This document shows, in pieces, positions 30,944-39,636 of a stretch of 39,637 nt of DNA; within the stretch, counting starts at the first letter, position 1, and each line of letters starts with the position of its first letter. The DNA is taken from positions 1 through 39,637 of the forward strand of contig SLCP01000201.1 of the NCBI GenBank assembly GCA_007125735.1. Direction: 5' to 3'. This DNA comes from Coriobacteriia bacterium. Lineage in GTDB: Bacteria > Actinomycetota > Coriobacteriia > Anaerosomatales > SLCP01. A model generated the notes under the pieces. It saw nothing but the letters and a program-made list of their open reading frames with translations, did not search any database and was not told the origin of the DNA. A program made the position numbers and the translations under genes.

Positions 30944-31528
30944 ATGGCTGACCAGTCTCACAGGCGAAGCGCCAAGCCCTTCGAGCCGCCACCCTGGGAG
31001 AAGGAGCAATTCGAGGAACTTGCACGCGAACGTGAGCGGGCGGCGCAGGCAGCGGCAGAGGCGGAAGCCGCAGCGGCGCAGGCAGTGGCAGAGGCGGCTG
31101 CCGAGCACGAGCAGGCCGAGGAACAAAGCCCGGCCCCAGAAAGGCCCGCGGAACCCGCCGCCGTCGCGGCCGGCGCGGCACCGAAGGACGAGAAGCCAGT
31201 CGAAGCGTCGCCGAGCGTAGACACGAGCGAGGAGTCCGGGGAAGACGGGCTCGGCGATCCGCGGGTCGATGCGATGTTGATGATGCTCAAGGCAGAGGAG
31301 CCCGACACGGTATCGGGGATTTGGAAAGTGGGAATGGTCGCGGGCGCGTTCCTCGCGATGATGGGCCTCGTGCTCGTTGTGTGGGCGGGGGTCGCGCTCG
31401 CACGGACGCTCGAGGCGGGGCCGACGGCATACCTCGGGGCCGGGATCATGGGCCTCATGGGCGCAGGCCTCGTTGCCCTCGGGGTATGGCTGATCGTACG
31501 TAGTCTTCGGAAGCAAGGAGTGCTCTAA
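30944..31528 (+). CDS. Two-helix membrane protein between gyrB and gyrA, unknown function
   Basis: A 194-residue protein I do not recognise. Residues 1-30 are polar with KPFEPPPWEKEQFEELARER. Residues 22-65 form an Ala/Glu-rich helix, probably a coiled coil. Residues 66-118 are Pro/Ala/Glu-rich and disordered, with DPRVDAMLMMLKAEEPD just before the membrane. Two hydrophobic helices follow (VGMVAGAFLAMMGLVLVVWAG and the one beginning YLGAGIMGLMGAGLV), ending in a basic tail. ATG 30944 is preceded by an in-frame GTG at 30941. The stop TAA directly abuts the gyrA start, so it is inside the gyrase operon. DUF3566-type proteins occur after gyrA in other actinobacteria, but this protein does not match that family by eye. 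Confidence 0.85.
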   Translation: MADQSHRRSAKPFEPPPWEKEQFEELARERERAAQAAAEAEAAAAQAVAEAAAEHEQAEEQSPAPERPAEPAAVAAGAAPKDEKPVEASPSVDTSEESGEDGLGDPRVDAMLMMLKAEEPDTVSGIWKVGMVAGAFLAMMGLVLVVWAGVALARTLEAGPTAYLGAGIMGLMGAGLVALGVWLIVRSLRKQGVL

Positions 31529-34132
31529 GTGGCAGAAGAGATGGCGGGTAGCACGGTACTACCCATCGAGATCCAGCAGGAACTTCGCGACAGCTTCCTC
31601 GAGTACTCCATGAGCGTCATAGTCTCGCGTGCGCTCCCCGACGTGCGCGACGGGCTCAAGCCCGTTCACCGACGCATCCTTTACGCGATGAACGAGTCGA
31701 ATCTCACCCCCGGGCGCCCGTTCAAGAAGTCCGCGTGGACTGTCGGTGAGGTCATCGGCAAGTACCACCCGCACGGAGACGCGGCCGTGTACGACACGAT
31801 GGTCCGCATGGCGCAGCCATGGGCCATGCGAGCGCCGCTCGTCGACGGGCATGGCAACTTCGGATCGGTCGACGGTGACTCCGCGGCGGCGATGCGCTAC
31901 ACGGAGGCGCGGCTACAGAAGGTGTCGATGGAGCTCCTCCGCGACCTCGACAAGGAGACCGTCGACTTCGGTCCAAATTACGACGAGTCCCTTCTCGAGC
32001 CGAAGGTCCTGCCGAGCCGCTATCCCAACCTGCTCGTCAACGGCAGCGCCGGCATCGCCGTCGGCATGGCGACGAACATCCCGCCCCACAATCTCGGTGA
32101 GGTCATCGACGCGACCACGATGCTCATCGACAACCCGGACGCGACCATCGAGGAGCTGATGGCGGTCGTGCCGGGTCCTGACTTCCCGACCGGCGCGATG
32201 ATCATGGGCGGTGACGGGATAAGGGACGCGTATACGACGGGACGCGGCTCGATCCGCGTTCGCGGCAAGGCGCACATCGAGCAGACGTCGACCGGGCGCA
32301 CACGCATCATAGTCACCGAGATCCCGTACGCCGTGAACAAGTCGAAGCTCGTGACCAAGATCGCCGAGCTCGTACGGGAGAAGAAGCTCACCGAGATATC
32401 GGACCTGCGCGACGAGTCCGACCGCAAGGGAATGCGCATCGTCATCGAGCTCAAGCAGGCATGCGTGCCGCAGGTCGTGCTCAACAAGCTCTACAAGCAC
32501 ACGCCGCTGCAGACGAGCTTCGGAATGAACATGCTCGCGCTCGTCGACGGCGTCCCGCGCACGCTCACACTCAAAGAGATCCTCGTGCACTACATCGAGT
32601 TCCAGAAAGAGGTCATCACCAGGCGCACGAAGTTCGAGCTGCGCAAGGCCGAGGAGCGCGCCCACATCCTCGAGGGCTACGTCATCGCGCTCGACAACAT
32701 CGACGAGGTCATCGCGATCATCCGCTCCTCGGCGGACGACTCCGAGGCCAAGAGCCGCCTCATCGAGCGCTTCGCGCTTTCGGAGGCGCAGACCGATGCG
32801 ATCCTCGAGATGCGCCTGCGCCGCCTCACCGGACTCGAGCGCTCCAAGATCGAAGACGAGCTCGCAAGCTTGCGCGAGCGCATCGCTTGGTACAAGAAGG
32901 TGCTCGGTGACGTGCAGCTCGTGCTCGACATCATCAAAGAGGAGATGGCCGAGATCCGGGCGAAGTTCGCCAATCCGCGCCGCACCGAGATCACCTCCAT
33001 CGCGCACGACCTCGATGTCGAGGACCTCATCGCCGAGGAGGACATGGTCGTCACCATCACCAAGGCAGGCTACGTCAAGCGGCTTCCGGTGGCGACGTAC
33101 CGTCAGCAGAAGCGCGGCGGCAAGGGCGTTGCCGGCGTGAACCTCCGCGAGAACGACTTCGTCGAGCACCTCTTCATCAGTTCCACCCACGACTACGTGC
33201 TCTTCTTCTCCTCGGCGGGCAAGGTCTACCGCTTGAAGGTCCACGAGCTGCCGGTCGGATCGCGCCACGCGCGCGGAACGGCGATCGTGAACCTGCTGCC
33301 GTTCGCCGCCGACGAGCGCATCGCCGCGGTCATCAACACCCGCGAGTTCGGGGCCGAGGACTACCTGCTCTTCGCGACGAGGCGGGGGATGAGCAAGAAG
33401 ACCGCGATGAGCGCGTACGACCGCTCGCGCCGCGACGGGATCATCGCCATCAACCTGCGGGCCGACGACGAGCTCATCTCGGTGCGCCGGGTCAAGTCGG
33501 GCGAGCGTGTCATGATGGTCTCGACGGCTGGCAAGGCGATCATGTGGGACGAGGCCGACGCGCGGCCGATGGGTCGCGACACCATGGGCGTGAAGGGCAT
33601 GGCGCTCAAGGGCGACGAGACGGTGCTCGGCATGGAGATCGCGCCCGTGGACAGCGAGCTGTTCGTGGTGACCGAGCGCGGCTACGGCAAGCGCACGCCG
33701 GTCGGCGACTACCCGGTGCAGAAGCGTGGCGGCATGGGCGTCAAGACGATCCAGGTCACGCCCAAGAAGGGGCCGCTCGCCGGGATGAAGATCGTGCAGC
33801 CCGACCACGAGCTCATGCTCATCTCCGACGAGGGCGTCGTCATCCGGGTGCGCGCGAAGGACATCTCCAAGCTCGGGCGCTCGACCCAGGGCGTCAAGGT
33901 GATGAACGTCTCCGAGACCGACCGGGTCCGCGCGATCGCGCGCGTCTCCGCCGGCGGCAAGAAGCGTCCGACACGCGTGGCCGAGGGCCAGGGGGTGCTC
34001 GGCGCCGAGGGCGGACCAGCTGGCGCGGACGCGGGAGCAGCGTGTCCCGCACCGAGCTCCGAGGCGGAGCGCGAGGCGGAGGCCGAGGCACTCGCGAGCG
34101 AGGAGTTCGAAGAGCTCGAGGGCGAGGAGTGA
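31529..34132 (+). CDS. gyrA: DNA gyrase subunit A
   Basis: An 867-residue cleavage and wrapping subunit of gyrase. The N-terminal part has [30 protein letters not shown]-like sequence, and the active-site tyrosine is Y124 ([11 protein letters not shown]). The C-terminal pinwheel domain contains the canonical GyrA box QKRGGKGV (527-534) and a second copy-like QKRGGMGV (731-738). A GyrA box supports gyrase rather than topoisomerase IV. The last 70 residues are low complexity and end with an acidic tail ([11 protein letters not shown]). GTG 31529 begins right after the previous stop codon, with AAGGAG eight bases upstream. The stop overlaps the HAD gene by 4 bp. Confidence 0.97.
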   Translation: [867 protein letters not shown]

Positions 34133-34797
34133 CGGGAGCGACGCACGGACGAGCTTCCGCGGTCGAGGTGGTGCTCTTCGACTTCGACGGGACTCTCGTC
34201 GACACGATCGAGCTCATCTTGACGTCGTTCCGCTACGCCACGACCACGGTGCTCGGCTCACCGCTGCCCGACCGGATGCTGCTCGACAACATCGGCGTGC
34301 CGCTCGCGCGCCAGATGCGCGAGTTCGCTCCCGAGCACGCCGAGGAGCTCGTGCGCGTCTATCGCGAGCACAACGCCGCGCACCACGACGAGCTCGCGCG
34401 CGAGTACCCCGGCACCCGCGAAGCGCTCGACGCGATAGCGGCGACCGGGCGGCCGATGGGCGTGGTGACCTCGAAGGGCTCGCGCATGGCACACCACGGG
34501 CTCGCGGTGTTCGGACTCAGCCACCACTTCCCGGTCGTCGTCACCGCAGACGACGTCGAGATCCACAAGCCCGACCCGTACCCGCTCGCGTATGCGGCGG
34601 CGCAACTCGGCGTCCCGCTCGAACGGTGCGCGTACGTCGGCGACAGCCCACACGACATGGCGGCCGCGCTTGCTGGCGGGGCGCTTGCTATAGCAGCGCT
34701 CTGGGGAGCGTTTCCGGCCGAGGAGGTTCTCGCGCCGGGGCCCCACCATGCGCTTGCGTCGATATCGGAACTGCCCGGACTTCTCGGCAGCCTGTAG
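34129..34797 (+). CDS. HAD-family phosphatase (PpaX/phosphoglycolate phosphatase-like)
   Basis: A 222-residue HAD hydrolase of subfamily I. Motif I is VVLFDFDGTLVDT (catalytic Asp in the FDFDGT loop), motif II is GVVTSK, motif III lies in the IHKPDPYPLAYAA segment, and motif IV is YVGDSPHDMAAA. A helical cap lies between motifs I and II. This matches pyrophosphatase PpaX or phosphoglycolate phosphatase, but the substrate is not fixed by sequence. The GTG start at 34129 overlaps the gyrA stop as GTGA, so it is in the gyrase operon. A weak GC-rich hairpin follows. Confidence 0.9.
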   Translation: MTGATHGRASAVEVVLFDFDGTLVDTIELILTSFRYATTTVLGSPLPDRMLLDNIGVPLARQMREFAPEHAEELVRVYREHNAAHHDELAREYPGTREALDAIAATGRPMGVVTSKGSRMAHHGLAVFGLSHHFPVVVTADDVEIHKPDPYPLAYAAAQLGVPLERCAYVGDSPHDMAAALAGGALAIAALWGAFPAEEVLAPGPHHALASISELPGLLGSL

Positions 34798-34801
34798 CGA
34801 A

Positions 34802-34832
34802 CCGCGGTCGCCGATCACCGCCGGAACCGCGG
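34802..34832 (+). terminator. Weak hairpin after the HAD gene
   Basis: CCGCGGT (34802-34808) and ACCGCGG (34826-34832) pair across 17 bases. There is no U-run, so termination would be factor-dependent or weak. It lies in the 146-bp gap before the adaptor gene; otherwise nothing else is seen there. Confidence 0.3.
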
Positions 34833-34943
34833 GCGTGCCGATACTCGCGTTTCGTCGTAGGGTGGTGCGGGATACACGCCTCTTGCAGACAGGATCCCAC
34901 CGCGCAGAAGCGCTACATCGAGCAGGTCCGATGAGGAGGACTC

Positions 34944-36425
34944 GTGTCGTCGAAAACCAAAGTGATAGGTGCCGTTGCCGGGCTCTTGATCGTCGGGAGT
35001 ATCGCGGCAGCCGTCGCGTACAATGCGACACGTCCCGCAGCGACAGTGGACGTCGCGACTGCCGCGACCGGTGACATCGCGGTGACGGTGACCGCTGCGG
35101 GCAGTGTCGAGTCCGACGCCCGGGGCGACGTGTTCCCGCCCACCGCCGGCGTGCTCGCCGTGGTCAGCGTCGTCGATGGGCAGCGTGTTGTTGCGGGCGA
35201 GGTGCTCGCGACGCTCGATCCCGAGCCGCTCGACCTCGCGATAGTCCAGGCCGAGGCGGGGCTCGCCCAGGCCGAGGCGGGGCTGCGCGCGGTCGACGAC
35301 CAGGCGCCCGGAAGCGCCGAACTGCAGGCAGCACGAGCTGCCACCGACGCCGCATGGCAGGCGTATCGCTCGGCACAGGCCGCCGCCGCCGCCGTAAGCG
35401 ATCAGGCGCCGGGCGACGCCGAGAGGCGCGCCGCCGCCGCCGCGACCCAGGCCGCGCGCGCTGCCTTCGATCAGGCCGTCGCCGCCTACGATGCGCTCAA
35501 GGCAGCCTACGACTTCGCGCCGTCCCCCTCGGCCGAGGCAAGTCTGACCGCGGCTGGAGTCGCCCGCGACCAGGCTCGCGCCGCCTACCTCGGCGCGCAG
35601 GCGACCGAGCGCTCGCTTGCATCAGTCGACCTGTCGTCGCAGCAGGCTGCCACCGACGCCGGGGTCGCCCAGGCGCATGCCGCATACCTGAGTGCCAAGG
35701 CGCAGCAGGAAAAACTCGAAGACGCTGACGTGTCACCGCAGCGCGCCGCGGCACGCGCCGCACTCGAGCAGGCGCGCGAGGCGCTTGCGCTCGCCGAGTC
35801 GAACCGTGCGAAGGCCACGATGCGCGCTCCGGTCGACGGCACCGTGCTCTTCAATCCCCTCGGCACGCCCGCCGCCGACGGCACCGTCCCCAAAGCCACA
35901 CCCGGCGCTGCGGTAGCGCCCCAGGCCGCGGTCTTCACCGTCGTCAGGCTCGACATGGTTCGCTTCACGGCCGAGGTCGACGAGGTCGACGTCGCGCTCG
36001 TCGAGACCGGCATGGCGGCGATCGTGCGCCTCGACGCGCTGACCGATCGCTCGTTCGAGACGACCGTCTCGGAGATCCGTCCCGCGGCCACCTTCACCCC
36101 CACGGGAGGCACCGTGTTCCCGGTCTACCTGCGAGTCGCGGCATCCGATGTCAACGTGCTCCTCGGCATGAAGGGGGATGCCGAGATCGAGGTGAGCCGC
36201 GTCTCCTCGGTCGTGACGCTACCGATCGAGGCGCTTTTCGACGATGCCACGGGTTCGTACGTCTACACCATCACTGAGGACGACCGGCTCGTCCGCACGC
36301 CGGTCGAACTGGGTGCGCTGACCGAGTCGGTCATCGAGATCAGGTCCGGCGTGCGCGCAGGCGACCGGGTCGCACTGGCCGGGGCCGAGGAGTTGGCCGA
36401 CGGGATGCGAGTCAGTGTCAGATAG
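34944..36425 (+). CDS. MacA/HlyD-type efflux adaptor protein
   Basis: A 493-residue membrane-anchored adaptor for an ABC exporter. Residues 7-27 form the anchor helix. The lipoyl-like half-motif with VVDGQRVVAGEVLATLDPEPLD follows. A long Ala/Gln-rich helical hairpin (about 95-290) contains internal near-repeats beginning DQAPG (DDQAPGSAE and SDQAPGDAE). The second lipoyl half (ATMRAPVDGTVLFNPLG), a beta-barrel (FTAEVDEVDVALVETGMAAI) and a membrane-proximal domain close the protein. The GTG start at 34944 follows GAGGAGG. The next two genes are the ATPase and permease of the same system. No outer-membrane channel gene is nearby, as expected in a monoderm. Confidence 0.9.
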   Translation: MSSKTKVIGAVAGLLIVGSIAAAVAYNATRPAATVDVATAATGDIAVTVTAAGSVESDARGDVFPPTAGVLAVVSVVDGQRVVAGEVLATLDPEPLDLAIVQAEAGLAQAEAGLRAVDDQAPGSAELQAARAATDAAWQAYRSAQAAAAAVSDQAPGDAERRAAAAATQAARAAFDQAVAAYDALKAAYDFAPSPSAEASLTAAGVARDQARAAYLGAQATERSLASVDLSSQQAATDAGVAQAHAAYLSAKAQQEKLEDADVSPQRAAARAALEQAREALALAESNRAKATMRAPVDGTVLFNPLGTPAADGTVPKATPGAAVAPQAAVFTVVRLDMVRFTAEVDEVDVALVETGMAAIVRLDALTDRSFETTVSEIRPAATFTPTGGTVFPVYLRVAASDVNVLLGMKGDAEIEVSRVSSVVTLPIEALFDDATGSYVYTITEDDRLVRTPVELGALTESVIEIRSGVRAGDRVALAGAEELADGMRVSVR

Positions 36426-36435
36426 CGGATCGCCC

Positions 36436-37236
36436 ATGAGTGCCATGCCTGACAAAGGTGCATCGGTCGACGCGGGGTGCGATGAGGCCCGCACCGTGCT
36501 CGAGGCGCGCGCGGTGTCCAAGTGCTACCACCTCGGCGAGGTGGAGGTGCATGCGTTGCGCGGTGTCGACCTTTCGATCTGCGAGGGGCAGATGCTCTCC
36601 ATCATGGGGCCTTCGGGGTCGGGCAAGTCGACCCTGATGCACATCATCGGCCTGCTCGACCGTCCCTCGAACGGGAGCGTCGTCGTGGAGGGCGAAGAGG
36701 TCTCTCGCATGGCGCCTAACGAGCTCGCCGCCGTGCGCAACAGGCGGATCGGATTCGTCTTCCAATCATTCAACCTGCTCAGCCGCACCACTGCGCTCGC
36801 CAACGTCGAGCTGCCCCTCGTCTATGCGGGCGTCGCAGGCGCCGAGCGTACCCGCAGAGCCCAGGAGGCGCTCGAGCGCGTGGGCTTGGCGGACCGGATC
36901 GGCCACCTCCCCAACCAACTTTCCGGCGGTCAGCAGCAGCGCGTCGCCATCGCTCGCGCGCTCGTGACCGACCCGTCGATCGTGCTCGCCGATGAGCCCA
37001 CCGGCAACCTCGACTCGGCCTCGGGTATCGAGGTCATGAAGATCCTGCAGGAGCTCAACGAGCACGGCATCACCGTGGTCATCGTCACACACGACGACGA
37101 GGTCGCCCGCCACTCCCAGCGGATCGTGCACATTCGAGACGGCCGCATCGTCCGTGATGAAGCAGTCGCCGTGCGGATCCTCGCCGCAGAACGGGAGCGG
37201 CCCCTGGTAGACGAGGCGGAGGGCGTCGGGCTATGA
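36436..37236 (+). CDS. MacB-type ABC transporter ATP-binding protein
   Basis: A 266-residue ABC ATPase of the LolD/MacB group. Walker A is GPSGSGKSTLMHI, the Q-loop is GFVFQSFNLL, the signature LSGGQQQRVAIARAL, Walker B IVLADEPTGNLDSASG and the H-loop VTHDDEVA. It powers the permease encoded next. The start is ATG 36436; the frame is open to GTG 36415, overlapping the adaptor stop, and neither has a good ribosome site. It overlaps the permease by 4 bp (ATGA). The C-terminal tail is short and charged. Confidence 0.93.
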   Translation: MSAMPDKGASVDAGCDEARTVLEARAVSKCYHLGEVEVHALRGVDLSICEGQMLSIMGPSGSGKSTLMHIIGLLDRPSNGSVVVEGEEVSRMAPNELAAVRNRRIGFVFQSFNLLSRTTALANVELPLVYAGVAGAERTRRAQEALERVGLADRIGHLPNQLSGGQQQRVAIARALVTDPSIVLADEPTGNLDSASGIEVMKILQELNEHGITVVIVTHDDEVARHSQRIVHIRDGRIVRDEAVAVRILAAERERPLVDEAEGVGL

Positions 37237-38423
37237 ACGTGCTCGAGAGCTTCCGCATCGCGCTGCGCGCGCTCGGTGCCAACAAGGTGCGCAGCGCGCT
37301 CACCATGCTCGGCGTCATCATCGGCGTGGCGGCGGTCATCTTGCTCGTGGCCATCGGCAGCGGCGTGCAAGACGAGATCACCGGCTCGATTGAGGGCCTC
37401 GGCTCCAACCTCATGTTCGTCTTCGCAGGCAACTTCGAGGACGGGGGCGGCCCGGGCGGCGGCATCTCGATCCGGCGCCAGTTCACGCTCGACGACGCCG
37501 ATCTCGTCCAGCGACGTCTCGACTCACGCCACATCGTTGTACCGATCGTGCAAGGTCCGGCCACGCTGAGGGTCGGTAACCGCACGATGCGCACGACGAT
37601 CGCGGCGGGCAACGAGTTCTCCGACACCGTCTTCACCGCCGATTACGCCGGTGGCCGAGGATACCGGCGCAGCGAGGTGGTGGCGGCGTCCCGCGTCGTC
37701 ATCATCGGATCGAGCGTGCGCGACCGCCTCTTCCCGAACCAGGACCCGGTCGGGCGCACGCTCACCGTGAGCGGCCAGCGCTTCACGGTCATCGGCCACG
37801 TCGTCGCGCAGGGCGGCTCGCTCACCGGAGACCAGGACAATCAGATCTACATGCCGGTCACGACCGCGCAACGCCTGCTCGGTACGACCGACATCTCCTC
37901 GATCGTGGTCAAGGCGGAGACCGCCGACGAGGTGGACGCCGTCAAACGCCAAGTGGAGTCGATCATGCGACCGGCGTTCGGCGACGAGTTCACGGTGTTC
38001 ACGCAAGACCAGACGCTCGGGCTGTTCCAGGCGATCCTCGGGACGCTCACGTTCATGCTCGCGGGCATCGCCGGTATCTCGCTGCTCGTGGGAGGTATCG
38101 GCATCATGAACATCATGCTCGTGAGCGTGAGCGAGCGCACACGCGAGATCGGTATCCGCAAGGCGGTCGGAGCTCGCACCTACGACATCATGAGCCAGTT
38201 CGTGATCGAGGCGGTCTCGCTGTCGGTCGTGGGCGGGGCGATCGGGATCGCTCTCGGAGCTGCGGGCGCCGCGATACTGCAGCAGTGGGTGCCGACGGAG
38301 GTCACGGTGTGGGCGGTCGGGCTCGCCTTCACGTTCTCGGCGGCGGTGGGTATCTTCTTCGGCGTGTACCCGGCGTACAAGGCCTCGCGGCTCGACCCGA
38401 TCGAGGCGCTCCGCTACGAGTAG
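37233..38423 (+). CDS. MacB-type ABC transporter permease
   Basis: A 396-residue membrane protein of the FtsX/MacB family. One N-terminal helix (about 20-45: TMLGVIIGVAAVILLVAIGSG) is followed by a large extracytoplasmic MacB-PCD domain (about 50-260), then three helices at the C-terminal end. Conserved features are ERTREIGIRKAVGA, GIFFGVYPAYKASRLDPIEALR and LLVGGIGIMNIMLVSV. In other bacteria MacB-like systems export peptides, lipoproteins or macrolides. Substrate is not predictable here. It ends 35 bp before the convergent DUF151 gene. Confidence 0.93.
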   Translation: MNVLESFRIALRALGANKVRSALTMLGVIIGVAAVILLVAIGSGVQDEITGSIEGLGSNLMFVFAGNFEDGGGPGGGISIRRQFTLDDADLVQRRLDSRHIVVPIVQGPATLRVGNRTMRTTIAAGNEFSDTVFTADYAGGRGYRRSEVVAASRVVIIGSSVRDRLFPNQDPVGRTLTVSGQRFTVIGHVVAQGGSLTGDQDNQIYMPVTTAQRLLGTTDISSIVVKAETADEVDAVKRQVESIMRPAFGDEFTVFTQDQTLGLFQAILGTLTFMLAGIAGISLLVGGIGIMNIMLVSVSERTREIGIRKAVGARTYDIMSQFVIEAVSLSVVGGAIGIALGAAGAAILQQWVPTEVTVWAVGLAFTFSAAVGIFFGVYPAYKASRLDPIEALRYE

Positions 38424-38458
38424 CGGCAGGTGAGTCGGGCGGCTGCGTAAGCGGCGCC

Positions 38459-38953
38459 CTACGACTGGAAGTCGCTCGGATCGACGTGGTCGAGGAACGC
38501 CCGGAACCGTTCGACCTCGTCCTCTTCGTCCTCCTCGGTCACCTCGATGACCGCTGCCTCCTCGAGGACCTGCTCGGAGAGGTAGATCGGCGAGCCGGTG
38601 CGCACCGCGAGCGCGATCGAATCGCTCGGCCGAGCGTCGATCTCTCGCTCGGCGCCCCCCTCGTCGGTCACGATGAGATTGGCGTAGAACGTCCCGCCCT
38701 CGATGCGCGTGATCTCGACGCGCGAGAGGGTCGCGCCCATCTGCCCGATGACGCTCGCGAGCAGGTCGTGTGTCATCGGGCGCGGGGGAGCGATGCCTTG
38801 CAGCGCGAGAAGGATCGCGGTGGCCTCGGCCTGGCCGATCCAGATGGGTACGAGGCGGCCCTCAGCGTGCGACTCGTCGACCGGGCGCAAGATGATGACC
38901 GGCTGGTTCGACACCGAGTCGACGCTCAGGCTCGCTATGCGGACGTGCACCAC
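38459..38953 (-). CDS. DUF151 (bifunctional nuclease) family protein
   Basis: A 164-residue protein of the DUF151 family. Motifs are VIILRPVDESHAEGRLVPIWIGQAEA, RPMTHDLLASVIGQMGA and ARPSDSIALAVRTGSPIYLSEQVLEEA, all standard. The C-terminal 35 residues are acidic. Plant members have been called bifunctional nucleases; the role of bacterial ones is poorly known, and in mycobacteria the family is common. The GTG start at 38953 follows GGGAGG with an 8-bp gap. It is divergent from the YjbQ gene across about 97 bp. Confidence 0.9.
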   Translation of the reverse strand: MVHVRIASLSVDSVSNQPVIILRPVDESHAEGRLVPIWIGQAEATAILLALQGIAPPRPMTHDLLASVIGQMGATLSRVEITRIEGGTFYANLIVTDEGGAEREIDARPSDSIALAVRTGSPIYLSEQVLEEAAVIEVTEEDEEDEVERFRAFLDHVDPSDFQS

Positions 38954-39050
38954 CTCATCGACCTCCCGTGTGGACCCTGGGCTTCTCTACACTACCTTCC
39001 ACTATGATACGACAGGGAATCGGAGGCCGCGCAGCACGAGGGGAGGGGTC

Positions 39051-39461
39051 ATGACCGACAACGGAACACGCGTGATCGAGGTGCGCACCTCGGCGCGGGA
39101 GACGCTCGTGGACGTCACGCGCGACGTCGCGGAGGAGGTCGCACGCTCGGGGGTGGCCGAGGGACTCGCGCACGTGTGGTGCCCGCACACGACGGCGGGG
39201 ATCACCGTGAACGAGGCGGCCGACCCGGATGTGGCCGCAGACATCGTCACCGCTCTACGCCGCCTCGTGCCGCCCGATGGCGGCTTCCGGCACCGCGAGG
39301 GCAACGCCGACGCCCACGTCGAGGCGTCGCTCGTGGGGAGCGCTGCGCTCGTGCCCGTGAGCGGCGGGCGGCTTGCTCTCGGGACGTGGCAGGGGGTGTT
39401 CTTCTGCGAGTTCGACGGGCCGAGGACACGGCGCGTGGAGGTCAGGCTTCTCGGAAGGTGA
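39051..39461 (+). CDS. YjbQ/UPF0047-family protein
   Basis: A 136-residue protein of the YjbQ (UPF0047) family. Hallmarks are WCPHTTAGITVNEAADPDVAADI, HREGNADAHVEASLVGSAALVPV and LALGTWQGVFFCEFDGPR. The E. coli relative has been described as having secondary thiamine-phosphate synthase activity; the physiological role is open. The ATG at 39051 follows GGGAGGGG. A -10-like TATGAT at 39003-39008 may drive it. About 98 bp lie between its stop and the tRNA gene. Confidence 0.9.
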   Translation: MTDNGTRVIEVRTSARETLVDVTRDVAEEVARSGVAEGLAHVWCPHTTAGITVNEAADPDVAADIVTALRRLVPPDGGFRHREGNADAHVEASLVGSAALVPVSGGRLALGTWQGVFFCEFDGPRTRRVEVRLLGR

Positions 39462-39501
39462 GAGCACGCGCCTGACCAGGGGTTGTGTGCTGGTTGTGCG
39501 C

Positions 39502-39530
39502 TTGACCGTCGCCCGGATGTCGGATATGGT
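39502..39530 (+). promoter_or_regulatory. Promoter of tRNA-Ile
   Basis: TTGACC (39502-39507) and TATGGT (39525-39530) are separated by 17 bp, ideal spacing for a sigma-70 promoter. Transcription would start about 39537, some 23 bases before the mature tRNA. Confidence 0.65.
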
Positions 39531-39559
39531 ACGGGGGCGTTTCGCCCGCTCCAGGGCGA

Positions 39560-39636
39560 GGGCCCGTAGCTCAGTTGGTTAGAGCGCACGGCTGATAACC
39601 GTGAGGTCAGTGGTTCGAATCCACTCGGGCCCACCA
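39560..39636 (+). tRNA. tRNA-Ile, anticodon GAT
   Basis: A complete 77-nt tRNA cloverleaf. The acceptor stem GGGCCCG pairs with CGGGCCC; the anticodon stem CACGG/CCGTG holds the loop CTGATAA with anticodon GAT (isoleucine). The T-arm has AGTGG/CCACT with TTCGAAT in the loop. CCA is encoded at 39634-39636. No rRNA gene is adjacent within the window. Confidence 0.97.

Noticed and set aside
31913..33808. Leftward 631-residue frame
   Set aside because: Antisense to gyrA, with no recognisable domain; a high-GC shadow.
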